Source of the DNA: Oricola cellulosilytica
Lineage (GTDB): Bacteria > Pseudomonadota > Alphaproteobacteria > Rhizobiales > Rhizobiaceae
DNA length: 64,000 nucleotides
Reading direction: 5' to 3'
Assembly: GCF_019966575.1 (NCBI RefSeq)
Contig: NZ_JAINFK010000001.1
Location: forward strand, 372,001-436,000
Of the stretch, positions 26,086 through 34,812 are shown piece by piece (position 1 is the first letter of the stretch; every line of letters starts with the position of its first letter). Below the pieces are notes generated by a model. The model worked only from the letters and a program-made list of their open reading frames with translations, searched no databases and was not told where the DNA came from. The position numbers were made by a program, and so were the translations under genes.

Positions 26086-26673
26086 ATGTTTCGCACAAGC
26101 CGAACAATGGCGGCGCTGGCCGCCGCACTGGTCTTCGCGCTCGCGCCGGGCGGCGTTTTCGCCGACGCGGGCCATGGCAAGGCGAGCGAAGAGGACGATC
26201 ACGGCGATGCCCGGATGATCGAGACGATGCGCGATGCCCACCGCGATCACGAACACGGTCACGACTTCGAGGCGATGGAAGAGATGTCGCCCGAACAGGC
26301 AACGCGGATGATCAACCTGATGCGCGAGGTCGGACTGGCTCTTCCGCCGATGAACGCGGGCCGCGGGCGTGCGCTGTTCGTCGACAAGGGATGTGTCGTC
26401 TGCCATTCGGTCAACGGCGTCGGCGTGGATATCGGCCCTTCCCTCAATGCCGCTGACATGCCGTCGCCGATGAATGCCTTCGAATTCGCAGCACGCATGT
26501 GGCGGGGCGCGCCTGCCATGACGGCGATGCAGGAAGCTGAATTCGGGAACGTGATCGACCTGTCCGGCCAGGAACTGGCCGATCTCATCGCATTCGCCCA
26601 CGACGCCGAGGAGCAGAAAAAACTGACGGCCGAACAGGTGCCGGAGCGGTTCCGCGACCGACTGGAAGAGTAG
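26086..26673 (+). CDS. Exported c-type cytochrome
   Basis: A 195-residue protein. The signal peptide MFRTSRTMAALAAALVFALA ends at about residue 27 (VFADAG). A His- and Asp-rich segment follows (EEDDHGD, HRDHEHGHDFEAMEEM), then a class I cytochrome c domain. The single haem motif is CVVCH near residue 103, in GRGRALFVDKGCVVCHSVNG. Met ligands are plausible in MPSPMNAFEFAARMWRG. It carries electrons in the periplasm; the partner is unknown. An FNR/FixK-type box lies upstream and AAGGAG precedes the ATG. It is a single gene, convergent with the M20 peptidase. Confidence 0.88.
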   Translation: MFRTSRTMAALAAALVFALAPGGVFADAGHGKASEEDDHGDARMIETMRDAHRDHEHGHDFEAMEEMSPEQATRMINLMREVGLALPPMNAGRGRALFVDKGCVVCHSVNGVGVDIGPSLNAADMPSPMNAFEFAARMWRGAPAMTAMQEAEFGNVIDLSGQELADLIAFAHDAEEQKKLTAEQVPERFRDRLEE

Positions 26674-26683
26674 CGCGAAAGGT

Positions 26684-28090
26684 CTACCCGGCCAGCGCTG
26701 CCATGATGCGTGCCCAGGACCGCTGACCCTTGTGGAAGCTCTTCAGCGCGTATTTCTCGTTCGGCGAATGAATCCGGTCGTCCGAGAGACCGAAACCGAC
26801 GAGCACGGAATCCATACCGAGCAGCGACTGGAAATCGCCCACGATCGGGATCGAACCGCCCATGCCGATCAGCGCGGCCGGTTTCGGCCATTCATCGGAA
26901 AGCGCGTCCTTCGCCTTCTGGATGACCGGTGAATCGTAGGGCAGCCGGATGCCGGGCGAGCCGCCATGCTCTTCGAACGAAACGGAACAGTCGGCCGGAA
27001 TGCGCGCCCGGACGAAATCGCGGAACGCAGCCCGTATCGTTTCGGGATCCTGGTCTCCGACCAGCCGGAACGACACCTTGGCCGAGGCCTCGGCGGCAAT
27101 CACCGTCTTGAAGCCCTCTCCGGTGTAACCGCCGGTGATGCCGTTGACCTCTGCCGTCGGGCGGGCCCATGTCAGTTCGAGCACGCTGCGCCCCTGCTCG
27201 CCCGCGGGCAGCGACAGGCCGATGGCGCCGAGAAAATCCTCGTTCGAGGCGCCGAGGCTCTCCCATTGCCGCAAAATCTCGTCCGGCGTTTCCTCCACCC
27301 CCTCATAGAAGCCGGGGATGGTAACGCGGCCGGTCTCGTCGTGGAGATCGGCCAGGACCTTCGCGAGAATATGGATGGGGTTCGCCGCAGCGCCGCCGAA
27401 GTAGCCCGAATGCAGGTCTCGATCGGCTGCCCGAACGGTGATTTCCTCGCCAACGAGCCCCCGCAATCCGGTGGAAATGGCGGGCGTCTCGGCGTCCCAC
27501 ATCGAGGTGTCGCAGACCAGCGCGAAATCCGCCTTCAGCTCGCCGGCGTTGGCCTGGAGGAACGGCTTGAGCGACGGCGAACCGGATTCTTCCTCGCCCT
27601 CGAAAAGGATGGTGACGCGGCAGGGCAGCGAGCCGTGGACCGATTTCCATGCGCGGCACGCCTCGACGAAGGTCAGGAGCTGGCCCTTGTCGTCGGCGGT
27701 TCCGCGACCGGTGATGATCTTCGAGCCGTCGGCGGCATTCCTGATGGTTGGCTCGAACGGGTCGGTGTCCCACAATTCGAGCGGATCGACCGGCTGCACG
27801 TCGTAGTGGCCGTAGAACAGCACATGCGGCGCATCGGCGCTCCCGCCCTCATGGTGGGCGACGACCATGGGATGGCCGGCGGTGTCGCGAACGGAAGCGT
27901 CGAAGCCGATCGAGGCAAGTTCGGCGGAAAGCCATTCGGCCGCCTGCCGGCACTGGGCGGAATAGGCCGGGTCGGTCGAGATCGACGGAATGCGCACCAG
28001 CTCGAACATGCGCTTGAGGCTTGCCGCAAGATCGTCGTCGATCCGCGAAAGAACGGGTTCCAGTTGCGCGGCCGCGCCAGCATGGTTCAT
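26684..28090 (-). CDS. M20-family metallopeptidase (dipeptidase)
   Basis: A 468-residue M20/ArgE/DapE-type peptidase. The di-zinc site residues are visible in VLFYGHYDVQPVD, GRGTADDKGQ, LFEGEEESGS (catalytic and metal Glu) and later MWDAETPAIS. The lid domain opens with GLRGLVGEEITVRAADRDLHSG. IHSPNEKYALKSFH supplies the last metal His. Members hydrolyse small peptides or acylated amino acids in the cytoplasm; the natural substrate is not readable. The ATG at 28090 is taken as start, with GGAG about 15 bases before; an ATG at 28135 would add 15 residues. It ends 11 bp from the cytochrome c gene. Confidence 0.9.
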   Translation of the reverse strand: MNHAGAAAQLEPVLSRIDDDLAASLKRMFELVRIPSISTDPAYSAQCRQAAEWLSAELASIGFDASVRDTAGHPMVVAHHEGGSADAPHVLFYGHYDVQPVDPLELWDTDPFEPTIRNAADGSKIITGRGTADDKGQLLTFVEACRAWKSVHGSLPCRVTILFEGEEESGSPSLKPFLQANAGELKADFALVCDTSMWDAETPAISTGLRGLVGEEITVRAADRDLHSGYFGGAAANPIHILAKVLADLHDETGRVTIPGFYEGVEETPDEILRQWESLGASNEDFLGAIGLSLPAGEQGRSVLELTWARPTAEVNGITGGYTGEGFKTVIAAEASAKVSFRLVGDQDPETIRAAFRDFVRARIPADCSVSFEEHGGSPGIRLPYDSPVIQKAKDALSDEWPKPAALIGMGGSIPIVGDFQSLLGMDSVLVGFGLSDDRIHSPNEKYALKSFHKGQRSWARIMAALAG

Positions 28091-28193
28091 GTCGGGTGAA
28101 ATCTCCGTGGGATCACGTACGCGATCCATGCGCAAAGGGCGAGGAGATGTAAACCCGAAACTTCAAGGTATCCAGGGATCCTGAAACGCCAAA

Positions 28194-28221
28194 GCCACCG
28201 CCTGTTCTCACAGGCGGTGGC
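28194..28221. other. Perfect 12-base inverted repeat
   Basis: GCCACCGCCTGT pairs with ACAGGCGGTGGC across a four-base loop. It lies about 100 bp before the M20 peptidase start and 400 bp before the GlmS-like start. There is no U tract downstream on either strand. Confidence 0.6.
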
Positions 28222-28241
28222 TCAGCGAAAAGGTCCAAAGA

Positions 28242-28274
28242 GTGGCAGCCCGGAGAGGGGGATTAGGCTGCCAC
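28242..28274. other. Nine-base inverted repeat
   Basis: GTGGCAGCC and GGCTGCCAC form a perfect stem around a 15-base purine-rich loop. It follows the previous hairpin by 20 bases. The two could be part of one structured leader or small RNA. Confidence 0.5.
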
Positions 28275-28328
28275 CTGTCCGGATCGGCGGGGGACGGGCC
28301 TTAGCCGGACATCGGCGCAATATGCCGA

Positions 28329-28343
28329 TTAACCATCGGTTAC
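28329..28343. promoter_or_regulatory. Putative CtrA-binding site
   Basis: TTAACCATCGGTTAC fits the CtrA consensus TTAA-N7-TTAA with one mismatch. A second TTAACCAT half-site occurs near 28393. Both are about 220-290 bp before the GlmS-like ATG. Short AT-rich motifs arise by chance, so confidence is low. Confidence 0.3.
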
Positions 28344-28616
28344 ATATGAAAATGGCATAAACAGGGCAGATAATCGCGGGAACACGCACTTGTTAACCAT
28401 CCGTGATCGCGAAAATACAGTGAACTCAATTTCCCGACGCACGTTCATGACTTTGAACCTACTCGCGGTTAAAAGATGCAAGAACAATTGAGCGTCCATG
28501 CGCCGATTCCGCTTGTAGAGTGAGGGTTTGCACCGTTTTAAGGGTGCGAGGGATCACCTCAGGACCGGGCGTCAAATCTCATGGAGCGCCGGATCCTGAC
28601 CATTCGGGGGACTGAC

Positions 28617-31600
28617 ATGTGTGGAATCGCTGGTTTCGTGACCGGGCCATTCGGGCAATCCAGGGCGGATTGCGCATGGCTGACGAAACTGTCGCACGAC
28701 ACGGGAGCTCTGCCCGAGGGTCTTGCTGCCGCCGACGACCTGCAACGGGCAGTCGAAACACTGCATGAGCGCTTCCCGGCGCTGATGTCGTTCGGTACGG
28801 CGGCGCAAATCGTATTCAACGAGACGTTCCGCGGCGAGGTGACCGCGCTCGCTGACGCGTTCGCGGCACAGACCTCGGCGCTGACGGAGCTGTCGAAGGC
28901 CGGACGCACCGATCTCGACCCGCTGATCGAAAGCCTGCGGGACCACGAATGGCAGTTGCGCGAGGAACTGGTCCGCCAGTCGCTGGAGGCCGCATCGCTG
29001 ACGCGGCCGGACAGCCTGTCGCCGGACAACAACGCGATCAAGGTGGCGCTGGCCACCGAGGCCGTGCTGCGTTCCATCGACCGGCTGGAAGTCCGCGGGC
29101 GCGACTCGGCCGGAATCGCCATCCAGGTCCAGCTCGACGAGGCAACCATCAGCGCGCTCGACGGCGACCATGCGGACGCGCTCGCGACCCGCGCGGCGCA
29201 GATCCATGCCGAACACGGCGCGGTCTATCAGCACGACAATGGCGGCGGGCGGCGGACCCTGACATTCGTCTACAAGACCGCCAATCTCGTGGGCCGTCTG
29301 GGTGACAACGGAACGGCGCTACGAGAGGCGATCCGCGCCGACGACCTGCTGTGGGCGCTCGCCGCCAATGCGCTGCGGGCCAGCGTACTGTCGCACACAA
29401 GATGGGCCTCGCACGGCATCATCTCGGTCGCCAACTGCCACCCGCACAACGCCTCGCTGGTGCAGGACGAACAGGGCGGCGCAGGCATATCGCTCGGGGC
29501 GATGTACGCCCTGAACGGCGATGTCGACAACCATGTCGAACTGCTCGGCGAACTGGTGACCAACCGGCAGATGGCGGTCGATCCGGCGATCACGACGGAT
29601 GCGAAGATCATCCCGATCGCGCACCGTGCGGCCGGAACCGACGGCAAGGACCTGCTCGACCGTTTCCGCAACGCCATCCGGCGCCTCGACGGCTCGATCG
29701 CGATCGGATGCATCGACCCCAGCCAGCCGGGCGACGCCTTTCTCGCGCAGAAAGGTTCCGGCCAGGGGCTGCATGCGGCGCGGCTCGCCGACGGCTGGAT
29801 ATTCGCTTCCGAAGTCTATGGGCTGTGCAACCTGGCGCGGTCCTCGTTCAATCTGGCGCGCTCGGTCGCGGGCGGCTCGGTGATCGAACTGAACGGCGAT
29901 TCCGACACCCCCGTGATGCGCAGCGCGAGCGAGGGTACCAAGGTGGCCCTCAAGGCCGAACCGATCCAGATCTATGCGCGGGACATCTATCGCGGCGATT
30001 TCGACTTCTATCTGGAGAAGGAAATCCACGATGGACCGGAGAGCGTCGCCAAGACGCTGCGCGGTCGCTACCGACGCCAGGCCGGACTGATCGCGTTCGA
30101 CGACCTGCCGGCCGATATCTGGGCGCCGATGCGCGAGGCCGTCCGCAAGGGCGTGACACGGATCCATGTCATCGGACAGGGAACGGCCGGCGTCGCCGCC
30201 GTCGGTATCGCGCATCTGATCGAGCGGGCGCTCGCCCGCGATTTGCGCAAGGCGGTGCCGGTCCGGGCGCTGCGGTCGTCGGAAATGTCGGCGGAGATCG
30301 ACAGTCTCGATTTCGCCCACGCGCTGGTGATCGCGATCTCGCAATCGGGCACCACGACCGATACCAACCGCGCCGTCGACCTGGCGCGCGAACGCGGCGC
30401 GTTCATCCACGCCATCGTCAACCGGCGCAATTCCGACCTCGTGCGGAAGTCGGATTCCGTGCTGTTCACCTCGGACGGGCGCGATGTGGAAATGTCGGTC
30501 GCCTCGACCAAGGCGTTCTATTCACAGTTGACGGCGGGCAAGCTGACGGCGCTGTTTCTCGCCGCCGCGATGAACACGATGACCGAAGTCGAGATCGCGC
30601 ACGAGACCAGCGAACTGGAACGGCTTCCGGCGCTTATCGGCGAGGTTCTGGCGACCGAGGAGCACATCGCCGAATGCGCTCGGACGCTGGCGCCGCGAGC
30701 GCGCTACTGGGCGGTCACCGGCTCGGGCATGAACCATATCGCCGCGCTGGAGATCCGCATCAAGCTGTCGGAGCTGTGCTACAAGTCGATCCCGGTCGAC
30801 TACACCGAGGACAAGAAGCATATCGACCTTTCGACCGAGCCGCTGACGCTGGTGATCGCCAACGACCTGCCGGGCGATCTCGCCGGCGACGTGGTCAAGG
30901 AAGTGGCCATCTTCAAGGCGCATAACGGACGGCCGATCGTGTTTGCGACCGAGGGCGCCGACGCCCAGGCGTTTGCCGAAAACGCCGAACGGGTGATTCC
31001 CCTGCCGAAGATCGGCGGCGACCTGGCCTTCATTCTAGCAACGGTGGCCGGACACCTGTTCGGCTTCCACGCGGCCCGGGCCATCGACCGCGCCGCGCAG
31101 ACGTTGAAGGCGATCGCCTCCGACCTCGGCCTGCTCGCCATGGGCGATGCCGAGGCAGACCCGGACGCGCTTCTCGGCGCGCTCGACGACTTTATCGATC
31201 AGGGCGCCGCGGGCGACTTCAATTCCGGGCTCGGGGCCAACCATCTCGCGGCGCTCGCCGGTCTTGCCCGCGACCTGCGCAAGGCGGAAGGCGACACAGC
31301 CGCGCAGCGCGCCATCGCCGAAGCCGCGGAGGAAACCGTGCGCAAGGCGTTCGAGGAGACGTCGCGCCCCGTCGACACGATCCGCCACCAGGCCAAGACA
31401 GTCACCGTCGGCACCAGCCGCCCGGAGGACGCCCTGTCATCGGCGGTGCGCGACAGCCTCGCGGCCCTCGGCGTCGCCGACAGCCGGATGAGCTTTGCTA
31501 ACCGCAAGGTCCTGGCCTCGGTGTCGCGGCTGATCGACGAGATCGAATGGGCCGAATTGCTGCATGTAACGGACGAAGGCGACGGGCCGGCAGTCCGTGC

Positions 31601-32003
31601 GTCGGGTGCCGCGAAGGCCAAGGCGCTCGCCGCCTACCGCACCGCAGCCAAGCCGCTCGGGGTTCTCGGCAGCGCGCTCGACGACAATGCGCTGCATTGC
31701 GGCTTCCTCGGCGATCATGCGGTGATCGCCGTGCCGGTCAACGATGCCGGATACGGGGAGACCGACGGGCTGATCTGCCTGGCGGTCAAGCTGCAGGCAC
31801 ACGCCTCGCGCGAACAGAAGACGGCGGCGATGACCGCGCTCGGCACCTACCGGCCGGTGCTGCGCGAATGGGAGCAGACCTTCGGCGAAGAGGCTTCGGC
31901 CGCCCTCGCCCGGCAGATCGCGCGCGAGAAGCCGATCGACGTGCTGTTCCGTCCGAAAGTGCTCGACCCGGCGCTGGCCCGGGACGAACGCCAGAGCGCT
32001 TGA
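28617..32003 (+). CDS. Oversized GlmS-like glutamine amidotransferase/SIS protein
   Basis: An 1128-residue protein, nearly twice the length of GlmS (about 610). It opens MCGIAGFVTG, giving the N-terminal nucleophile Cys after Met removal. The GlmS glutaminase motifs are split by an insertion of about 120 residues: RGRDSAGIAIQ only at about residue 159, then HTRWASHGIISVANCHPH near 259. Two SIS domains follow: AISQSGTTTDT near 573 with VASTKAF near 629, and GSGMNHIAALEIRIKLSELCY near 702 with EDKKHIDL. About 300 residues of unknown fold close the protein. It probably aminates a sugar phosphate with glutamine; the acceptor may differ from fructose-6-P. It converges with the ManC-AGE fusion (one base between the genes). 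Confidence 0.8.
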   Translation: MCGIAGFVTGPFGQSRADCAWLTKLSHDTGALPEGLAAADDLQRAVETLHERFPALMSFGTAAQIVFNETFRGEVTALADAFAAQTSALTELSKAGRTDLDPLIESLRDHEWQLREELVRQSLEAASLTRPDSLSPDNNAIKVALATEAVLRSIDRLEVRGRDSAGIAIQVQLDEATISALDGDHADALATRAAQIHAEHGAVYQHDNGGGRRTLTFVYKTANLVGRLGDNGTALREAIRADDLLWALAANALRASVLSHTRWASHGIISVANCHPHNASLVQDEQGGAGISLGAMYALNGDVDNHVELLGELVTNRQMAVDPAITTDAKIIPIAHRAAGTDGKDLLDRFRNAIRRLDGSIAIGCIDPSQPGDAFLAQKGSGQGLHAARLADGWIFASEVYGLCNLARSSFNLARSVAGGSVIELNGDSDTPVMRSASEGTKVALKAEPIQIYARDIYRGDFDFYLEKEIHDGPESVAKTLRGRYRRQAGLIAFDDLPADIWAPMREAVRKGVTRIHVIGQGTAGVAAVGIAHLIERALARDLRKAVPVRALRSSEMSAEIDSLDFAHALVIAISQSGTTTDTNRAVDLARERGAFIHAIVNRRNSDLVRKSDSVLFTSDGRDVEMSVASTKAFYSQLTAGKLTALFLAAAMNTMTEVEIAHETSELERLPALIGEVLATEEHIAECARTLAPRARYWAVTGSGMNHIAALEIRIKLSELCYKSIPVDYTEDKKHIDLSTEPLTLVIANDLPGDLAGDVVKEVAIFKAHNGRPIVFATEGADAQAFAENAERVIPLPKIGGDLAFILATVAGHLFGFHAARAIDRAAQTLKAIASDLGLLAMGDAEADPDALLGALDDFIDQGAAGDFNSGLGANHLAALAGLARDLRKAEGDTAAQRAIAEAAEETVRKAFEETSRPVDTIRHQAKTVTVGTSRPEDALSSAVRDSLAALGVADSRMSFANRKVLASVSRLIDEIEWAELLHVTDEGDGPAVRASGAAKAKALAAYRTAAKPLGVLGSALDDNALHCGFLGDHAVIAVPVNDAGYGETDGLICLAVKLQAHASREQKTAAMTALGTYRPVLREWEQTFGEEASAALARQIAREKPIDVLFRPKVLDPALARDERQSA

Positions 32004-32004
32004 G

Positions 32005-34215
32005 TCACTGCCCGGCGTATTCGCCCAGCGCGCACATCACGTGGTAGAAGCTCGATGACGGCATGTCGGGGGCGGTGACGTAGCCGTCGGTGTCGATGGC
32101 GTCGTACCAGCCGCCCGGCACCGGACCGTTGAGGTAATAAGCAAACAGCACGTCGAAGATGCGCCGGCGCAACGCGGCGGCCGAGCCCAGCCCGCGCTTC
32201 TCGAACACCAGCGCCGCCTTGAGGGCCTCCGTCTGCGGCCACAGGCGCGCATGTTTCTCAACCGCCGATCCATCCGGCTGCAAGCCGTTCGCCGCGGCGC
32301 CTGTCGAGGCGTGATGGCCGAATGTCGCCGCGGCCGCGAAGAGCTGGCGCGCCTTGGCGCCGACCCTTGGCGTGTCGCGGTGATCGAGATAGCGCATCAG
32401 CAGCCACGCCCATTCGTAATGGTGTCCCGGCTCGATGCGTGTCTCCTCGGCGGTCTCGCGGCTGATGGACCAGTCGGCCTTGAAGAACTCGCTCAGCGTG
32501 CCGGTCGACTTGTCGAAGAAGTGCCGGTCGAACAGCCGGACCATGGCCTGGGCGCGGTCGAGAAACTGTTCCTCGCCCGTCGCCTCGTACCAGGCGATCA
32601 TCGCCTCGAGGAAATGCATATGGGGGTTGGCGCGGCGCGGCAGCTTGCGGTCGATGCTCTCGTAGTAACCGCCATTGCCGTGATCGGCGAGGCAGGCGTC
32701 CATGAAGGCGACGGTGCGGTCGGCCCACAGGCGCGCCTCCGGCCAGCCGGTGGCCCGGTGCAGCCAGGCGAGGCCAAGCAACACGAAGCAATGGTCGTAG
32801 GTGTCGCGCGTGGTGTCCTGAACCGTGCCATCGGGATTGAAGAGATGGATCCAGCCGCCCTCTTCGTGCCAGCCGGTGTTGACGAGGGTATCGAAGCAAT
32901 GACGCAGGACGCCCTCGGCGTCGCCCTCCCAGCCCATCAGTTTCGCGTAGGAGAACGCGTAGATCTGGCGGGCGAGAACGCGCAGGCGCTTCGACAGGTG
33001 GGGTGCCGGCGTGCCGTCAAAATTGAGCGCCTCGTGTACGCCGCCGAATTCGCGGTCGATGCCGCGCTCGGCCCAGTAGGGCAGAGCCGTCTCGAACAGC
33101 CAGGATTTCACCGTGGACGGCAGGGTGTCGTCGCCGCGGGTCTTGAACACCTGGGTGACGTTCTTGACCAGATGGGTGGTGTCCCTGCGGGTTACGAGAA
33201 TCTTGTTGTCCTCGGCAACAACGACAAGATCGTCTACACCGGCGATGGCGATCGTGGCGCCGCGCGCGCGCACCAGATTGTCTCCGGCGTCGACCGTGAT
33301 GACGTCACCCGACAGGGCGTTGCCGCGGGAATCCTTTTCGGCTCCCGCATAGAGTTGCGCCCACGAGCCGAGATCGTCCCAGTCGAACCGGGCCTCGACC
33401 ACGCCGATATTTCCGGCGCTTTCCATGATTGCATAGTCGATCGAAAGCTTCGGCGACGCGGCAAACGCCGCCGGATCGAGAAACAGCCTGGCGCCCTCCC
33501 GCCGCCCGTTACGCACCGCACGCGACGCGCATGCCCAGATCTCGGGCTGGAGCCGGCGGTACTCGTCGGCAAGCCGGCCGGCGCGGAACAGAAAGATTCC
33601 GGCGTTCCAGAGAAAGTCGCCGCTGGCAAGATAATGCTCGGCGGTCTGGTGATCGGGTTTCTCGCGAAAGCGGGTGACGCGGAAGCCCTCGCCCAGCGCC
33701 TCGCCCTTCTCGATATAGCCGTATTGCGTTTCGGCGCGGACCGGCGGAATGCCGATCGTCATGATGGCGTCGGTCTCGCGGGAAAGGCGGGCGGCAGCCG
33801 CGACAGTGTCCTGAAATCCGTGGACATCGTCGATGCGGGCATCGGAGGGCAGCACGATAATGAATTCGTCGGGGTCTTCAGCGCCGATCGTGGCGGTGGC
33901 GGCGGCAATCGCGGCGGCGGTATCGCGGATGCTGGGTTCGAGCACGATCAATTCCGGCGATACGGACGCGCGGGCGACGTCGCGCTCGAGCGTTTCCACG
34001 AGCGCCGCCGAGCCGATTACATGGGCGGGACGGAACTGCAGACCGCGGATGGCTGGCACCATGCGCTCGAGCGTGTTCACCAGCAGCGAGCGGTCGTTGA
34101 CAAGGGCGTGGAACTGCTTGGGCTTGTCGTCGCGCGACATCGGCCACAGGCGGGAACCCGCGCCGCCGCACAAGATCACCGGCGTTATCGTCACCAATTT
34201 CCCCTCGGCCATCAT
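32005..34215 (-). CDS. Mannose-1-phosphate guanylyltransferase fused to an AGE-family epimerase/isomerase
   Basis: A 736-residue two-domain protein. The N-terminal ~350 residues are a GDP-mannose pyrophosphorylase (ManC/AlgA type) with VILCGGAGSRLWPMSRDDKPKQF and FREKPDHQTAEHYL, and a left-handed helix region VEARFDWDDLGSWAQLY. From about residue 365 an N-acylglucosamine 2-epimerase fold begins (WLFETALPYWAERGIDREFGGVHE), with active-site histidines in NPHMHFLEAMIAW and EPGHHYEWAWLL. The C-terminal half replaces the cupin isomerase of usual ManC. It could interconvert a hexose or hexose phosphate and feed GDP-mannose. ATG at 34215 chosen; longer in-frame starts exist. Confidence 0.85.
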   Translation of the reverse strand: MMAEGKLVTITPVILCGGAGSRLWPMSRDDKPKQFHALVNDRSLLVNTLERMVPAIRGLQFRPAHVIGSAALVETLERDVARASVSPELIVLEPSIRDTAAAIAAATATIGAEDPDEFIIVLPSDARIDDVHGFQDTVAAAARLSRETDAIMTIGIPPVRAETQYGYIEKGEALGEGFRVTRFREKPDHQTAEHYLASGDFLWNAGIFLFRAGRLADEYRRLQPEIWACASRAVRNGRREGARLFLDPAAFAASPKLSIDYAIMESAGNIGVVEARFDWDDLGSWAQLYAGAEKDSRGNALSGDVITVDAGDNLVRARGATIAIAGVDDLVVVAEDNKILVTRRDTTHLVKNVTQVFKTRGDDTLPSTVKSWLFETALPYWAERGIDREFGGVHEALNFDGTPAPHLSKRLRVLARQIYAFSYAKLMGWEGDAEGVLRHCFDTLVNTGWHEEGGWIHLFNPDGTVQDTTRDTYDHCFVLLGLAWLHRATGWPEARLWADRTVAFMDACLADHGNGGYYESIDRKLPRRANPHMHFLEAMIAWYEATGEEQFLDRAQAMVRLFDRHFFDKSTGTLSEFFKADWSISRETAEETRIEPGHHYEWAWLLMRYLDHRDTPRVGAKARQLFAAAATFGHHASTGAAANGLQPDGSAVEKHARLWPQTEALKAALVFEKRGLGSAAALRRRIFDVLFAYYLNGPVPGGWYDAIDTDGYVTAPDMPSSSFYHVMCALGEYAGQ

Positions 34216-34376
34216 TCCCAAACCGGCCTTGCCCGCACTCGGGGGCATTAGTTCACAGCCGCCGCCCATCGTCCACCAGCGGCTCGATATCAATGCAGAG
34301 CGGCCCGCCTCCGTCTGGAGACAGGCCGCCTCGTATGTGTGAAGCGCCGCGCGACCGCAGCCTGTTGCCGAGCCAT

Positions 34377-34532
34377 CTAGCCGATGGTCGTGGCAATTGC
34401 GCCGAGCTTGGCGTTAATAGTTGTGCCGAGCACAGTGGCGCCGCTGATGACCGCCACCGAAACAAGGGCTGCAATCAAGCCGTACTCAATCGCGGTGGCC
34501 CCCGACTCGTCCTTCATGAAACGTGCAAACAT
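34377..34532 (-). CDS. Flp-type (type IVb) pilin
   Basis: A 51-residue prepilin. The type IVb cleavage and transmembrane motif is in KDESGATAIEYGLIAALVSVAVISG: cleavage after Gly with a Glu five residues on, then a hydrophobic stretch. It is the major subunit of Tad pili, which mediate surface attachment. The ATG at 34532 gives a short leader MFARFMKDESG. No prepilin peptidase or Tad ATPase gene is in this window, so the rest of the machinery is elsewhere. It is divergent from the CpaC-N-like gene. A second nearby copy, common in rhizobia, was not seen. Confidence 0.92.
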   Translation of the reverse strand: MFARFMKDESGATAIEYGLIAALVSVAVISGATVLGTTINAKLGAIATTIG

Positions 34533-34812
34533 GGTCGTGGTCCTGTTTCTATTTTTTGCAACACCCGCGTCAACACTTCTGGTGGCGCTGATCGAGTGGA
34601 CCCAACTTAGCGTCACCGTGTTGCTCCCGACTTAACGAACGAGGTTTCCGAAATATTAATGCCCCGAGAACGCGGAAGTGGTGAACCAAACGTTTCACTT
34701 ACCCCGGCAGAGCACTGCCTGCAGGGAGGCGCGCTCCGGGGAGCTTATGGTTAAATCTTCGTTCATGTTTGAAAGGGATACTGCAGCCCGTTCGCGTCTC
34801 CAGGAGTGCATC

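Larger units (their letters stand above)
28091..28616. other. Long intergenic region with two hairpins before the GlmS-like gene
   Basis: About 525 bases without a convincing gene. Two strong inverted repeats (28194-28221 and 28242-28274) and a CtrA-like TTAA-N7-TTAC site (28329-28343) lie inside. The stretch from about 28320 to 28500 is less GC-rich than its surroundings and may hold the promoter of the GlmS-like gene. No T run follows either hairpin, so a terminator role is doubtful. Confidence 0.5.

Noticed and set aside
28194-28274. Rho-independent terminators
   Set aside because: No U tract follows the stems on either strand, and no gene ends beside them.
28300-28616. glmS ribozyme/riboswitch upstream of the GlmS-like gene
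   Set aside because: The ribozyme is known mainly from Gram-positive bacteria, and its conserved core was not seen in this leader.
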